Shown here piece after piece: positions 11,872 through 25,243 of a DNA stretch of 64,000 bases. Position numbers and translations under genes: made by a program. The stretch is from positions 27,422,650 to 27,486,649 of the forward strand of contig NC_134026.1 of the NCBI RefSeq assembly GCF_964204645.1. Reading direction: 5' to 3'. This DNA comes from Tubulanus polymorphus (taxonomy: Eukaryota; Nemertea; Palaeonemertea; Tubulaniformes; Tubulanidae). Positions within the stretch are counted from its first letter, which is position 1. Every line of letters begins with the position of its first letter. The notes beneath the pieces were generated by a model. That model made no database searches and had not been told where the DNA came from. It worked only from the letters and a program-made list of their open reading frames with translations.

Positions 11872-13291
11872 ATGGCGGCTGAAGATGTCCAAGTAAAGCT
11901 TTGCATACAAGAATTAGTCAAATTAGATCTCCAATTAAAGGCTGTCATTCAGGTGAGTAAAACCTATTTAAGGGAATCAGTAGATATATCAATTTATTCC
12001 TAAACTGAGTTGTTTTGAATCATAATGTCTACTCTATCGATGAATTACTTTGCTCAGACTAGTCGCCCCAGTAGATGGCGCCATCAGCTGGAGTCCTCAT
12101 TGTCGGGCTTTAATCTTATTGTCGGTTAATCGCTATTTATTGCAGGATATCCGAGACTGCCCTGGACCAACTGATCAGTTAAATAAATTGAACGACAATG
12201 CACGGGAAAGAATGCAAGCACTGCGTAACAGAATTATCGTAAGAATGATATGTTGACAACCTTATTTACTCGCGACACTGCTCTCTCTTCCTGTGAAGTG
12301 ATTTTTTATTGAATTTTCTTTTTAAGGAACTTGAGTATATGGGTAAAGAACAAGAAAGAGAAACCGAAAAAATTGCAATTCTCAAGAATGCAGAAAACTA
12401 TAAGAAACAACTGTCTAGGTAAGGTGACATACTAAGATGATCTCCGCCAATTTTTTTTCTTTCTATTGTCTCTTCATTTTTTAAATAACTTGTGAATTTG
12501 ATTCCTTCCTTTTTCAAAGCATGCAGGTGTCGCTGAGAAAAGCAAATCTCACTGCTCAACTAACAATTGACAAACAAGAAAAAAATGAACTGATAACATT
12601 GAGCGATGGAGCACGAAACAGGTATTAGTTAGTCTCTTGAAACTTAGCCTTCTCTTTGATTTCTTCATCAATTTGACATATGTCAACCAAAGCCTTGACT
12701 TCTTTCGCAATTTGTGTTTATCACCTTTTTAGGCAGAAGTCAAACAAAGAAGGTCTTGCAAAAAGGGCGAATGATATAACCGAAAATTTAATGAGCTTAA
12801 GTCGTACAATGTCATCACAGGTGAAGCGGAGTGAAAATACAATGGGAACGCTGTGTATGTATTTTATATGTCAATTCCCATTAATGAAATCTCAGTAGAG
12901 CAAATATATCTAGTGTATATGAATGATGTGCCATCGCAGTCAATGATTTTCAATGTTCATATCACTTATACCTGTTACTTAGTTACAGCAGGAAAGCCTT
13001 TTGAATTAATTGCGTAGTGTCATTGGCTTGTAGTAACTGTACGAGTCAAGTACTGTAGTGTCGAGTAAAATGATGGAATTGTGTTTCTGTTTTGTAGTGA
13101 CTTCATCGAGGCAAATAACCGATACACATGAGGAATTTAAAGGAATGGGCGGACACGTGACTCAATCTCGTAAATTACTCACTAAATACAATAGGAGAGA
13201 ATTTACCGATAAATTGTTGATTTTTTTGGCTCTTGTTTTCTTTTTCTCAACTGTTTTATACATTATGAAGAAGCGACTATGGCCGTCTTGA
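11872..13291 (+). CDS. BNIP1: SEC20 / BNIP1 Golgi-to-ER SNARE
   Basis: Six coding exons (11872-11952, 12146-12238, 12327-12418, 12520-12621, 12733-12854, 13098-13291) give 227 residues, against 228 in human BNIP1. The N-terminus reads MAAEDVQVKLCIQEL and continues into QDIRDCPGP, both diagnostic of BNIP1. A helical SNARE region follows, with SSRQI then EEFKGM and the strongly conserved KLLTKYNRREFTDKLLIFLA leading into a single C-terminal TM and a short KKRLWPS tail. SEC20 is a Qb-type SNARE of the ER syntaxin-18 complex that receives COPI vesicles; BNIP1 is also linked to mitochondrial and apoptotic roles in vertebrates. It is divergent from ENTPD and convergent with the K+ channel gene. Identification is secure. 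Confidence 0.95.
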
Positions 13292-13362
13292 TATCGCGAA
13301 TGAATGTTTTTGTTCGTTTATGTCTGATGTTCGAGTTGCTTGTATGTGCTGATTGATTGTGC

Positions 13363-13368
13363 AATAAA
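13363..13368 (+). terminator. polyadenylation signal of SEC20
   Basis: A canonical AATAAA lies 72 bases after the SEC20 stop codon, inside GCAATAAAAGATCG. This gives a short 3' UTR, and no competing signal lies closer. Confidence 0.75.
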
Positions 13369-14682
13369 AGATCGTTCTATGTTCATGTATAATGTATTCG
13401 GTGTTGTTTTTATCGGCGGAATTATACTGAGCTCCAAAATGAACCCTCTCTCAAATAAGATGACTGAACGAACTATTGAACAAGCAAAAGATTTATTTAA
13501 ATCATTTCGACAAAAAGAATCAAATACATGTACATATATAAAAGATAGTTGGATCGTGCGTCGAGTAATGCAGAATCGGAAATTTATTCGTTATAAATCT
13601 GGCCACGAAAATCAGTTTGGGGCTGTCCATAAAGACGTCGAAACGAGGGGGTTAGTGTGTGGACATGGGGAGGGGTCAACATTTTGTGTAGACGGCCTTG
13701 GTGAACAGCTTTCGCTGTGCATATGTATATATATACATTATGTAATGACCGTTCGAACTTTCTCATGGAGAAAATCTATTCATATAAAAAATACCACTAC
13801 TGATGAACGATGCTAACTATATATAGTTGACGAACTAATGAGGTCCCTAATAATACCAACGCACGCACGCACTGCACTCTTACACACCATCTATATTTGC
13901 ACCAACATTCAGGCGTCGTTATTCGAAATGTATGCAGATTTATACTTCAAAAAACATCCAATGCATGTATATATGTAAAATGCAAGTGATTTGGTCTAGT
14001 GCAATGAATAATACATTTATTGCTCTTCACGTGATAAACGAGAGGTATTCATCTATTGGATTATACACAGATGTCTCATAAAAATCAGAGCTACATTTGC
14101 TTAAGCCGCATTATAGTTGGTACTCAAGGCAAAATCTATCAAAAAAACTATATGAAGTCGAATAAAGATAGAAATCATATCAGTGTAAAGAAATATACAT
14201 ATAAACGTATGTACTAATACATAATTAATGATAGACATTTCCTTAGTTAGATGTCCATAAGATAAATCTTTATTGGATCCATATCGCAATTACTTCGTTT
14301 ACATGTCACTAGACACGATGCCATCGATATACGTGTACGTGTTACTATTAATCAGTCAGCTTTTTTTCCAGGTGGGATTACAATATTATGGGTATCAGGA
14401 TGATACATAACAAGGAAATACAAACATTTCATCATAAAGAAAAATTACAAAATATATAACACGCGCCGAAAAAAAATCAGTCTGAATCATGGTGGGCGGT
14501 CGTCTAATTCCAATAGTTGTTCACCGGTTAAACTTATAAACTACATGCCAGGCAACGGCTACGCTGAGTTCATCACTTTTTACTGCGCTGGACTCAAGTT
14601 CAGGTGGTTTAGAACCATCGTCATCATCAGTTTCAAATTGTTCGCGAGAAGGAACCGGTGGCGGCCCATTCCCTAACTCTAG
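13369..14682. other. intergenic between SEC20 and Kv channel 3' ends
   Basis: No gene is supported here. The plus-strand frame at 13340-13816 and its opposite-strand shadow have no recognisable motif. Minus-strand AATAAA signals (TTTATT on the plus strand) near 14016 and 14270 are plausible 3' ends for the channel transcript. A short CA-rich stretch lies near 13860. Confidence 0.5.
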
Positions 14683-17600
14683 TCAGCTATTTTTCGGTTC
14701 ATTCAATTCTGGCTGCGTTGATTCGTTTATGGAATGTAAGCCAACATGGTTCTCAGAAACAGAATTCTTCAAATGGTTTCCACCGGATTCTGTTTCTTTG
14801 ACGTCTATGACATGAATTCGGTTTCGTCCCCTGCGGGCCTGTTTCACGGTTCCAGAAGTGGGTTGTCTCGGAAGACTCTGAGCTTCGCTTTGTTCTACCT
14901 CCAGGCGTTTTTCCTTCAGTTTAGCAGTGGATTGGGCGTACGAGTAAAATAGAGCGAAATTATTCACTATAATGGGAACAGTTAATGCTATGATAAGCAC
15001 ACCAGAACCAGCGCATAGGGCGCCGACCAATTTTCCGTAAGCAGTAACCGGGGTAACATCTCCGTACCCGACCGTTGTTATTGTAATCAATGCCCACCAA
15101 AATGCTGCCGGTATACTCGAGTACTTAGGGTTATATTTGTGTTCCGCATAAAATCCCAGGGAGGCAAATATAACAACGGCTATCACTAATATCACGACCA
15201 ATAATAGTAATTCTCTCAGACTTGCCCCGAGAGTGTGTAGCAAAATCTTTAAAGCCCTGAACTGTTTAGCCAACGAAAATATCCGCAAAATACGAGACAC
15301 TTTGAATACCAGGAGTATATCAATGATAGTTGGTGTCACTGTTTTATTGGGACACTGAACTAGGAGCACCAGTCCCAAATAGTAAGGTACTATCGACAGA
15401 GCTTCGATAATACCAAACGGTGATATGATATACTTGAGCCGATGCGGCGCCACCACAATCTTTGTCACAAATTCTATCAAGAAGATTACGTTAACCAAAT
15501 TATCAATGATAAACAGTGCCTTCATTGGTACCGTATCATCTAAGATATGTATATCTCCACAACTTCCTCCACCGTCCGTTGAGTTTTTATCGTATGTTAC
15601 TCCCAGCTCAGGTACTGTCTCCAGACAAAATACGATTATGGAAATCGTGATCAGTACGATAGTCAGCCAGGCATAAGCCTGAAAAATAAATCACACAAAA
15701 TCATAATCTGAAAATACAATGTATACCGGTATATGAAAATACAAAATTACCAATTGGAAAATAATCGCAAACAGAATAATTAACTGTGGCATTTTTTTCA
15801 AGATTAGTACGCTATAAATATAATGAGGGATTTTGGATTATTCAAATTCGACCTAAGTATGAATCATTTATGAATATAAACTGTATCTAGACCGCATTTA
15901 AACAATCATTCAGATAAAGTATGAAGTCGCACATGTTATACGACTCTGAACTCAAAAATGAGAGGACTTGAGAGAATCAACCATTTTGTAGTTTTCACCA
16001 GGTTTATTGACCAGTGAAAGTTGAATACCGCTTTGGATTTTTCTTCCAAGTTTTTCATTGATTGTTATGTTTTCGTGTATTTCACCTGGGCGACGGTACG
16101 CGATATATTGACAAAAATTCAGTTTTTCTATCGATTCTCCCAACGTAATAAGATATCATTTGAATATTCATAAGAACTTATAGCACAAATTCCATATCGA
16201 CATGTGTATATTCGAACAGACTGGATGGAGTTGATAAGGTATTACAGAGTTTTGCTGACTGTGTAGCTATGGCAACTTTCATCCTACCCGATACAACGTT
16301 GTCAAGTTGAAGCTTCAATTATAGCTATGTTTTGAATCACTTCAAATGTTTAAAATAACTGAAGAACTCGATAAGAGGGTACATTGAGAGACGCCTTCTT
16401 GAATGTCTATATTTAATACAGCACTCTATGCGGGACATCATCGGGATTTCCGGTGAAATTTCCATCAATAATATATGATTAAGCCAATTTCTTTTTTCTG
16501 AGGTGAAACATCGGCCGTTGTTCCATTGAACTATATACTTTTTCACACAAGTGAATCATTTTATGTTAATAGTTTCACGCATTTCTCATTTCGTCAATGA
16601 TACATATCGAAACATTTTCATAATTTATGCGAACGTAAACGTGATTCGGGCCATTTACATTTTAGAATCCCACTTATCATGAATTGTCTATTTTTGTTGG
16701 TCTCTTATCGAGAGGAGGGGTAGCCTTGTGCTACTTATCTTTTAGCTTTTTGACACCAAACCACATTACCAAGACAACATAATTACGGCACGAGCGTTTT
16801 CTGATGAAATCGGAAAAGTTATTGATCGCACATACGTTATGTATCGAAACAAATGGTGCTAATGCCACGCCACTTACACTGAATTTTCTAGTGGGTAGTT
16901 TTTTAAAACGTGTTTGTGAAGACATTGGTTATGTAAATGGCGTGACAGGATGAGCTTTTCATCTTTAGTTTCGCGATTTCACCCGAATCAAAATTAGATA
17001 GGTATTTTTGCGCACATATGAAGCTATCCGAATAATGAAAAAATACATGCTGCACAGAAAAAACTGCAAGTTTAAACTTGTGCAAAGAGCTCACGGCAAT
17101 TCTCACATGGTTTTTCTTTTTAAATTTTCTATAAGAAAAGATAAAGATGATTCCATGTAGAACAGAAGTTACATGCATTTAAAAATGTGCGAGCCAACGC
17201 CATTTAAAAGCAGTCAAGGTCAAGCTTAGATACATACCTTCGCCAATTTACTCATCTGGAAAATCAGAGGGATTTGTTTTTTGTGAGATGTTTTTATGAT
17301 ATTTAGAAAGTTCAAAAATTACAACATTTCCATCTTGATACTGATTTTTTGTTCGGTCGAGTTATATATATATATATATATATATATCAAAAAATCATTA
17401 AAATACATTCGCATGTGACTGAAACCATTCAGCAATAGAAGACCATGGTATCAATTTAATTATTTATGCGAAAACAGCTCATAGTTACTCAATATGTACG
17501 ACGCGACGAAAAACGATAGTAATTTTAATGAGTTTTTATCAATAATGAAGAGAGTTGATAATCTGATAATTTGAACGAGGTTTCGTAGTACATATTTGAT

Positions 17601-17992
17601 TGATATATTTGATTGATATCGTCCACTCTTTTACACACTACTTAAATAAGTCTACATAATTAGGTTCTTGGAAAGTCGTGATGCTATCTACTTCTAGCTT
17701 GAAGTGTCATATTCCCCGCTGATAGTCAACGTGCGCGAAAGAACTACGCAGATATTGTATGGAGAGATGTGGGATCTTAAACCAGCCAACCTGAAATCCC
17801 CTATAAAACTTCCAATTTGAAACCGAAACAATGTTAATCTCGGTAATACGTTCCAGCTGAAAATACATACATCTTTGAGATATGTATTTTTGATTGAAGT
17901 TAGCACAAAGATTAGAATGTTGAACTAAAATGTGATTTTAAAAGAGAACAAAAGTTGCAGGAAATAAAACTGTTATCTTGATATATAACGCT

Positions 17993-18059
<67 letters not shown>

Positions 18060-21000
18060 TGATGATGATATAACCTGGCCCACATTAAAATGCTAAGATT
18101 CGTGTTTGTGTTGTGTTATGTTTCTCAATTACGTAATTGATTTTTAATAACGATTTTGAATTTTCATAAGTGATTCATTTCCCCGGAATTATTTATTACT
18201 ATGCGAATAATTCATTTTAGCTACATTGAGTTGATGATGAGCGCGGTCATTGAATGAGATATATGACGTGGTTCGCTACGAAATAATAACTAGCAAAACT
18301 TATTCCAAAGATAAATCTCTCGTCAGATTTTTTTGTCATTTCACTGCTTGTTCATCGATTCTTTTAAAATCCAAACTAAAATCGGTCGTATCATCTTTCC
18401 TTGGACTTTATTATTTATCTCCAAATCTCTAGATCGAGCTTGCGGGTGATTCACGCACATTGCAATATGTTACAAAATACGCTAGAATATATCTATATAA
18501 TATTTAAGAAAACGATATCACGCTTTAATACGTATTGTGTACAGACGTCACTTCTCGTCTTACTAAAAGTCGATAGGCAGGTGCTGTCAACAAGGCTGAA
18601 CAACGGCTAGAACTATTTTTCGCCAAATGTCGTTACTGTACGATCAATTAATAGAAAATTACATTCTGTTCATTTCATAGAATTTTTCGTGAAAATCTGT
18701 TTATCATCCATTGAAAAAATAACTTTATGTGCCAAAAAGGGAACCTGATCACATTAATTAAACTTCATCGTTTATGAAATTATTGTGAAAGAACGAGCGG
18801 AAAGAAAGCGTGCTAAAAACGAGTCGCGCATTTCCGAATGAAACGATGAAAAGCGGATGTGTTTTACGTATTCCGAACAACAGTGAAATATCGAGTATAA
18901 ACTGAAACGTTCTCTCAACTTTCCCGCGCACAAATCTCACTGGTTGGTGCACATAAACTCACCTCTAGGAGAGAACTGCAGCTAGAAGCCATACGCTAAA
19001 TCGAAATTTTCTTTTGATAATTGAAATGTATATCAGATTTCTATGAAAATTATACAAATGAATCCCATTGTATCTGGGAGATTTATTTGGTATTGTATAA
19101 GGGAAACTCTCCAATTCCTTTCTCGAATGAACGATGGTTTGTAAAAACAGCGTTGTAAAAAACACCGCAGTTGCTTTCATATAGTACACGTGCGTATATC
19201 GCTAATTTTTCTGTGATGAACGTTTTTAAGAGTGATCTGGCTGAAACCATGATATGTTCAATGAACTAGATCGACTATTGTCACATATGTTCCAAGAAGA
19301 CTAGTGTCATAGAGTGAAGCTGTAGTGCCCAAACGCTGCATTGATGCCAGATCGTCTTCCCAGTACATTATTAATATATACCTAGCCCGACAGTCACATC
19401 TGTTTTTCAGCGCCAATTTAATGGATTTAAAATGCTTTATATGTATTATACATGCCAGCAATAAAATCTATCAAGAAAATGTAGATTCCCTGTGCGTGTG
19501 GTAATGGTGGGAGTGGTGGTGGGTGGTGGTTGTAGTGGTGAGGTGATATTGGTTTTTTTGGTGGTCCTCGTAATGGTAGTGGTGGGAGTGGTGATGGTCC
19601 TGTTAATGGTAGTGGTGATGGTCCTGGTAATGGTAGTGATGGGAGTGGTGATGGTCCTGTTGATGGTAGTGGTTATGGTCCTGGTAATGGCAGTGGTGGG
19701 AGTGGTGATGGTCCTGGTAATGGTAGTGGTGGGAGTGGTGATGGTCCTGTTAATGGTAGTGGTGATGGTCCTGGTAATGGTAGTGGTGATGGTCCTGGTA
19801 ATGGTAGTGGTGGGAGTAGTGATGGTCCTGTTAATGGTAGTGGTGATGGTCCTGGTAATGGTAGTGGTGGGAGTGGTGATGGTCCTGTTGATGGTAGTGG
19901 TTATGGTCCTGGTAATGGCAGTGGTGATGGTCCTGGTAATGGTAGTGGTGGGAGTGGTGATGGTCCTGGTAATTGAATGGTGGTAATGGTAGTGTCGGCG
20001 ATGTTGGTAAAAAAGATTCTCTTCGATTCAATATTGTGCGTTACTACTGGCATGTCCAAACATGTATAAGCCTACTCATTGGGCTATTTTCGGATGCGAC
20101 TAAAGCTGGAAAAATTGCGATAGGTTTCATTGAAATATACCTCTCTATGGCTGTCGTTTACAGCTGCCGACCCCTTTCTTCGGTCTAAGTTAATATATAA
20201 CGGACCATCCGATACTTAACATATGGTGATGTATATACCTTTACAGTTACTAATTTTCAGATGATTTGAGCTCGTGGACCATATAGTATTATAGGAACGA
20301 ATCACAATGCATTATTTGGATTTTTGGTTCGAAAAAAAACTATTTTCAATATGGAATTGGTTCCATCTATGTATGCAAATAAATGTTCGGCGTTGCCAGG
20401 ATACAGGATGCTTGACTAACCCAGATGTGATATATCTTATGTTTATCAATTCATCTAGTTTCATTTCAACTAGCATCATGATTTCAAATAAATTCATATA
20501 TAAAACAGCATATGGTTCGTCCTCAACGTGTGCTTGAAAAAAGACAAGTCTCAAAACTGCACTAGAACGTCACACTACGTATTCTGTCTGTCACCAACAT
20601 CGATATTTGCATTCAAGTTAAGAATAAGAAATACTACAGAATCTAGTGTTAGTTTTGACATGACATTAGAGCTTGGTGTCATTATGCTACCGGCTTGAGT
20701 GTTTGTTCTGGGGAACTTATAGCTCATTATTCTTGACAAATCTACGACGAGAACCGACATAGCGAATAGAAGCAGAGACATACTTTCGATAGAGCCAACA
20801 TTGAACACGAAACAGGCAAAGACAGAAAGGAATTGACATATATGCCAATAAAGAAATGGAAAGCAGGTGTTTGCAATGTGATTTGACTAAGTTGATTCTA
20901 TAAAATTGCGCGATATTACGTTTTTTACAGGTCAAGTTATACAGCATGATATTTTTCGTGCAGAAAGAAGCAATCTATGTTTTCATTGAATTTTCCAAAA

Positions 21001-21812
21001 CAGCATAGTTTTCATGTTTTCATTCGGCTGATTAAATGAGGAGTTGTTTTCAGTGCACTTGCGCATATGAATGTCGGCCGGGATTTAATAGCAGTTCGTT
21101 AAAACATACTCGAAGCAACAGTCGCAATAAGCTGAGAGATATTTCTGGACATGAAATTGCAAAGAAAATATAGTTGTTGCGAAACGACACGTTATGTAAT
21201 TTCCGTGTATCTTCCGTGTGACGAGGTAGAAGCATTTAAAAATGTACTGATTGTACTTTTCGGAATGAAATATACATGCATGATGTTTACACATTTATAT
21301 ACCTTGGCAGTCCCTGATGAATTCGGGTCTTCCATGAAGTTCCAGATTTTACGAAAATTTCTCTGTGTCGTTGTTGCATATGTGTCTGCCAATATAAGTG
21401 CGTCTCGGTCCGCAGCCGACGATTCGTCGAACTTGGCAACAATACCTTGAGTGTCCATTTCTGCACTGTATCCAACCCAGCAACAGGGCTCAATAGCCTG
21501 GTCTGGTATCCCGTAATATTCTAACTCATGTTTCAACGAACTGCCGCACAGATCTTTCGGGAGATGTAACTCTTTAGTACGATAATAGTTAAGTATCGCA
21601 TCGAACAAACCAGGATGACGATCTATGAATATTTCTCGACAATTTTTCGCCTTCGGATGTTCAATTATATGATACAATTTAGTCCCAGGCATCCGTAGTA
21701 TAGTCGAACGGAGTGTCTGAAATATCACTCCACTGACGTTGAAAGATACTGTTTCCACTTCGTCCACTAAGTTCGCATTTTTTTGAAAATAAACAACGGA
21801 ATGATCGGCCAT
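14683..21812 (-). CDS. voltage-gated K+ channel, Shaw-like, non-Shaker T1 type
   Basis: Two coding exons, 21303-21812 (T1 domain) and 14683-15678 (S1-S6 and tail), join in phase 0 (GCCAAG|GTATAT ... TTTCAG|GCTTAT) to 501 residues. The T1 tetramerisation domain has the zinc motif H83-x5-C89-x20-C110-C111 of the Kv2/3/4 classes, followed by a W as in Shaw EPCCW. S1 is about 171-189. S4 lies within 288-312 (K296, R299, R302, K308). The selectivity filter is TTVGYGD (371-377) and S6 about 391-414. Two positions are unusual: the S6 hinge reads TVP (403-405) where most Kv channels have PVP, and the fifth S4 charge is S305. The intron is 5.6 kb. The subunit should form a plasma-membrane K+ channel; Kv3 (Shaw) is the closest class by eye. 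Start chosen at the only ATG ahead of the T1 fold. Confidence 0.93.
17363..17387. repeat. (TA)n microsatellite
   Basis: About 12 perfect TA units in the Kv intron. Confidence 0.93.
17993..18070. repeat. (ATG)n / (ACGATG)n compound microsatellite
   Basis: A perfect ATG trinucleotide array passes into an ACGATG hexamer array of about seven units and then returns to ATG. The middle block looks like a single A-to-C variant (GAT to GAC) spread by unit-level amplification within the same array. Confidence 0.95.
19499..19993 (+). repeat. G/T-rich minisatellite
   Basis: This is a roughly 495 bp tandem array. The basic unit is about 24 bp, close to GGTGATGGTCCTGGTAATGG plus TAGT, with interspersed 9 bp GGTGGGAGT blocks and variants such as CCTGTTAATGG and CCTGTTGATGG. 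Units are arranged in a higher-order pattern. The plus strand is almost free of C outside the GGTCCT core. Every unit is a multiple of three, so a long open frame of V, M, G and L runs through it. That frame is a by-product of the repeat, not a gene. Confidence 0.93.
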
Positions 21813-24689
21813 CGTTCAGTTTTTAATTCATTACAAAGCACGCGCGAACTTAAGATAATCTAAATTAAGAGGTAAAGACTTCTCTCCTCTGCTGGCGGCA
21901 GCAGAACGTCTGCTGTCCCATCGATCAACCGTACTGGTTTTCGCTGAAACAGGCGGAGCACATGCACACACACACGCATAAAATGTAATATATCATATAA
22001 ATATATGTATATTTGTACCATGAATAGCAAAACCGTTCCATGTGAGTGAGTCACATCATTTTTTCATCATAAGCAATATACACTTTTGGTCAGTGTACTT
22101 TATTAAATGTACGCGCGAATGCCTGCGCGGTATAATGTGTATTACTTTCCTGATGATTATCGGAAAAATTGAATGAACAAATAAAAAAGTTCTACCTTTA
22201 CATAGGCTATAGTCCGTAAGGCTTTTAAAATTCTAAATTGGATATGCAGAATACATATTTTGGGATAGAGCGAGCAAATTTATCGTTATGTGTAATTTTG
22301 TGTTTAAGATGAGATGTAAGGCAAATCATTATCAGTCCACTGATTTCACATATATATTGCGCCTTGCCCCGCCGTACACAAGCGAAAATTACGTACACGA
22401 ATTCCGTACGCTTAACGCTTGGGAGGATTGAGCACCCACAACTGGCGAAAAACGCGCTAAAGAGCAGCAGCAAGGTACATTCTCATCGAAAATACGAACC
22501 TATTCGCCTTGTATATCTTTGCACTTCTCACAATTCACTGTTCCCGGTAAAACGTCACGAGTAGGCTGTTAAACTTGGCCGTTAATCGGAGCATTTGGTG
22601 TTTGGTTCACCAAGAACCTTAGTGTCTGATGTTACACAGGATCGTAGAGCAACGTAGATACACTGTGGAGACAGCCACACTGCCAGGACTGGGTGAAGTG
22701 TTTGGTTGAGAAGGGAGGGTATCTCTTCATTTCGGTTTTTAAGTAGGTCAGGTTTGAATCCCAACTTCCCGGGTTTACACACGTCCCATCAACGAACCAT
22801 ATAGCAGAGGATGTTTCTTTTAATCTTTTTCATTTGATTATATTTTTAATAGTTAACCGGCTACCCTGAAAGGGTTAAGTTCGCAAAAGTTCGTAAAATT
22901 CACAAATATTTCTTCAATACATTATTACAGATGTCTGTTCATATAATCATATTTCGTTTTTGTTAACAATCAAATACCCTTGCAGTTGTAACCACCCGAC
23001 TTAGGCCGTAATTTTCTGTTTATTTATAGCCTTCATCCATGAAATTGTCACAAAAATCTATAAATCTATCATTCCGCAAACCCACCACAAAGTAATCGTT
23101 TCTGGAGGTGACAAACAACAAAACTAATTCGCTTAACAAATTGATTTAGCCCTTTCGTAATCAATAGGTGATCATCCAAGTATCAAGTTCGTGTCGTTGG
23201 ACCGAAAATTTCATCATCCAACAAGTTATTGATTTTTGGATCAATAACAAATCGATAGGATCTGTAGAACCTTCCTAACTTTCGAAATGATATGTTATTT
23301 TAGATGCTTAATGATTCAGTATTTTGAAAAAATACCGGTAGGTTACGTACGTACATAGTTTAACGTTATATATTACTTTTATCAGTTCCAATTTACAACA
23401 AAACGTATTGTATGCTGTATATCATTACTGACTGGCATTTTTAAAAGTTACGAAATGTTACTCATTTGAGACAGAGATCCAAAACTAGATATTTGCTTCA
23501 TGCTCTCGCTAAACCTGTATACAAATATAAATATATACTTCAATTTTTCCCAGTCTACATTCTTCATGTCGATTGTATTTGCATGCCCAATAATATTTCT
23601 ATTCTGATACAGAAGCTCGCAAAGTAATTAAATTCGGTTAATTAGAATACGTTACGTGTAATTGATTTCAACCTAAAGGGGCGTGACACTTATTGAACGA
23701 GGATCATTCAGTAATATAATGTTGGTTAATGAATAGCGGCCGGCATATCGGTTTAGAAAACTCACCAAAAGTGAGCTTGACACGTATGGGTACCCGCAGT
23801 GGTGGCAATCGACGATTCCACGTATGGCAGGCGAGGATCCGCCAGGTTCGCTAGTAGATAGTTGATCGACCGCGTTCGATTTCTTCTACATTTCAATCAA
23901 ATCTGAATGAACTTTTCTCTTAAAAGAATGAATTATTTATGAAAACTATAAGATATCCGAGTAGAAGAATGAAAGTATTGTATGTTTGGTGGGTGCTGTG
24001 ATAATATATGGATTCAGGAGTCATAATCCAGTTTAAAGTTCAATATCCAGTTTAAAGTAAACTAATTTTGACAACGTGTTACTGCTCGTTACGCTATCTG
24101 GCGGTGGGATAGCTGGCTTTGCGGGTACCCCATTCGAAGTATTCGCCCTAGAAAGAATATTTCGTCAAATGTTGAAATTGAATAAGTAGAACATAACTCT
24201 CTAATCGAATGTTGGTTATTACACTGCAGATTCACATCTGTTGACTTTCTGCGGTAAATATTCTACTCAAGAGTTTAATTATTGATAGGTTATATTGACG
24301 CAGATGAGCATTTACTGAATTCAGTCCACTTTAATTATGATTCGCGTTTATCATTGTTTCATGACAATGATTTTATACAAATAATACATGTATAAAGTTA
24401 TACTATTCCTTCATAATCTTTATCTACCATATACGGATACATCAATAGGCGAGTCAAGTTCAATGAATCATTATCTTAGAAATTTTCAGATGCATTGACA
24501 AGAAAATTAATCGGAAGCTTTTAGCCTAGCTGTTTTGTCAATAATCGTGTATTATCATCAATAACCGTTGCGCCATCTTTACGAAGAAGATCAAACTATT
24601 AACGTTTTTCGAGTCGCGCATTCTCTGCGTGTCATATCAAACATTTCTTTGATATTTGGTTTTCCTTGCAGAATTCAATGATCTGATTA

Positions 24690-24698
<9 letters not shown>

Positions 24699-24748
<50 letters not shown>
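24699..24748. repeat. (TA)n microsatellite, left block
   Basis: About 25 perfect TA units directly after a poly-A run. The tract abuts the left arm of the inverted repeat at 24748-24917. Confidence 0.95.
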
Positions 24749-24749
<1 letters not shown>

Positions 24750-24915
24750 TTTATTCACACTAAGACAGAGAAATGGATAATATGATGACGATGTCTGACG
24801 ATGAACTTTTTATATTTTTATAAATTTTCATCATATTATCCATTTCTCTGTCTTGTTTAACTTTGTTGACGTATCACTAAAATGTTTTATTGTAAAATTT
24901 ATTAGTGTGAATAAA

Positions 24916-24917
<2 letters not shown>
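24748..24917. repeat. interrupted inverted repeat between (TA)n tracts
   Basis: A 27 bp sequence at 24762-24788 is perfectly reverse-complementary to 24828-24854. An outer 16 bp arm at 24748-24763 (ACTTTATTCACACTAA) is reverse-complementary to 24902-24917. The left arms are contiguous, while the right arms are separated by 47 bp, so the right side carries an insertion or the left a deletion. The outer arms run straight into TA tracts on both sides, which extends the potential hairpin further. Confidence 0.9.

Positions 24918-25243
<326 letters not shown>

Larger units (their letters stand above)
15679..21302 (-). other. large intron of the Kv channel gene
   Basis: The T1 exon joins S1 directly, so no further exon is needed here and none is seen. 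The intron contains a (TA)n tract, a GAT/GAC microsatellite and a G-rich minisatellite, listed separately. The remainder is AT-rich with short chance reading frames and no recognised RNA gene. Confidence 0.7.

Noticed and set aside
13340-13816. 158-codon plus-strand frame after SEC20
   Set aside because: It overlaps the SEC20 polyadenylation signal, and its composition is low-information with no motif.
17993-18070. Regular repeat considered as a CRISPR-like or regulatory array
   Set aside because: Simple trinucleotide and hexanucleotide microsatellite; there are no spacers.
19492-19986. 164-codon plus-strand frame of V, M, G and L
   Set aside because: It is the translation of the G/T-rich minisatellite, whose units are multiples of three. 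There is no independent evidence for a gene.
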